A stretch of DNA of 17,839 bases from a bacterium. GTDB lineage: Bacteria > Bacillota_I > Bacilli_A > Mycoplasmatales > Mycoplasmoidaceae. Shown piece after piece: positions 17,717-17,839 of this stretch. The notes under the pieces are model-generated. The model did not search any database, was not told where the DNA came from, and saw nothing but the letters and a program-made list of their open reading frames with translations. The DNA lies in assembly GCA_017645255.1 (NCBI GenBank), contig JAGCPI010000010.1:1-17839 (forward strand). Direction: 5' to 3'. Position 1 is the first letter of the stretch. Every line of letters begins with the position of its first letter. Position numbers and translations under genes: made by a program.

Positions 17717-17755
17717 AAGTGCAACGACTCTAAAAGGAGTTATTGCACTTTTTTT
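17717..17755. repeat. Hairpin repeat, right copy (terminator-like)
   Basis: AAGTGCAA (17717-17724) pairs with TTGCACTT (17743-17750), and ACTC pairs with GAGT inside. A CG/TA mismatch block sits in the middle, and T follows to 17755. Its left arm is the exact reverse complement of the right arm at 16617-16629, and its right arm that of the left arm at 16596-16609. It ends 30 bp before the transposase-like start. Confidence 0.8.
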
Positions 17756-17785
17756 GTATAAAAAAAGTGGTAAAGTTAATTAATC

Positions 17786-17839
17786 ATGGAATACGCACAT
17801 TTAAGTCAAAGTGAAAGAGATTTAATTCAACATTTCTTC
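17786..17839 (+). CDS. Start of a probable IS30-family transposase (cut by window end)
   Basis: The last 54 bases encode 18 residues, MEYAHLSQSERDLIQHFF, with no stop. IS30-family transposases commonly begin with a Y-x-H-L-S/T-x-x-E-R-x-x-I pattern leading into a helix-turn-helix, and this matches at each of those positions. No Shine-Dalgarno sequence is obvious; GTGGTAAAG (17767-17775) lies about 10 nt upstream. The DDE catalytic domain and right end lie outside the window. The call rests on a short N-terminus, so it is provisional. Confidence 0.55.
   Translation, partial: MEYAHLSQSERDLIQHFF

Noticed and set aside
1..17839. CRISPR arrays, rRNA genes or prophage genes.
   Set aside because: No regularly spaced repeats, no rRNA signatures and no phage structural proteins were seen in the window.

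Overview
The window comes from a Mollicute (Mycoplasma/Ureaplasma/Spiroplasma-like wall-less bacterium) that reads UGA as tryptophan. The DNA is very AT-rich. Nearly every conserved gene is cut by TGA under the standard code and becomes one full-length product when TGA is read as Trp: uvrC, lepA, obg, the P-type ATPase, the ABC genes and an 800-residue membrane protein. All coordinates here use that code. I cannot name the genus with confidence.

Layout. 1-160: tRNA-Ser(UGA) and its terminator. 307-2555: a metal-handling pair, a free heavy-metal-binding (HMA) protein followed by a P1B-type ATPase. 2753-3355 (minus): a NifU-like Fe-S scaffold domain fused to a very lysine-rich tail, divergent from an unrecognised 121-residue gene. 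3754-5532 (minus): uvrC, divergent from an unrecognised 354-residue protein with an acidic tail. 6692-8485 (minus): lepA. 8595-11228: a probable self-regulated MarR / ABC-2 permease / ABC ATPase export operon with a near-perfect 28-bp palindrome just upstream of marR. 11262-12077: an unrecognised membrane protein with a promoter that predicts a leaderless mRNA. 12156-13505: obg. 13502-16207 (minus): a large polytopic membrane protein whose stop codon directly abuts the start of a 100-residue gene. 16379-16533: tRNA-Ile(GAU) and tRNA-Ala(UGC). 16595-17755: a roughly 1.2-kb segment bounded by two inverted copies of one hairpin, carrying two overlapping small membrane-protein genes. 17786-end: the first codons of what looks like an IS30-family transposase.

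The housekeeping genes (uvrC for excision repair, lepA and obg for ribosome function and assembly) are interleaved with accessory transport and envelope genes. Packing is tight: three convergent pairs overlap at their 3' ends, two of them sharing one TTAA as both stop codons. One plus-strand terminator lies inside the 3' coding part of lepA. The most accessory-looking part is 16.5-17.8 kb, next to tRNA genes and an IS end.
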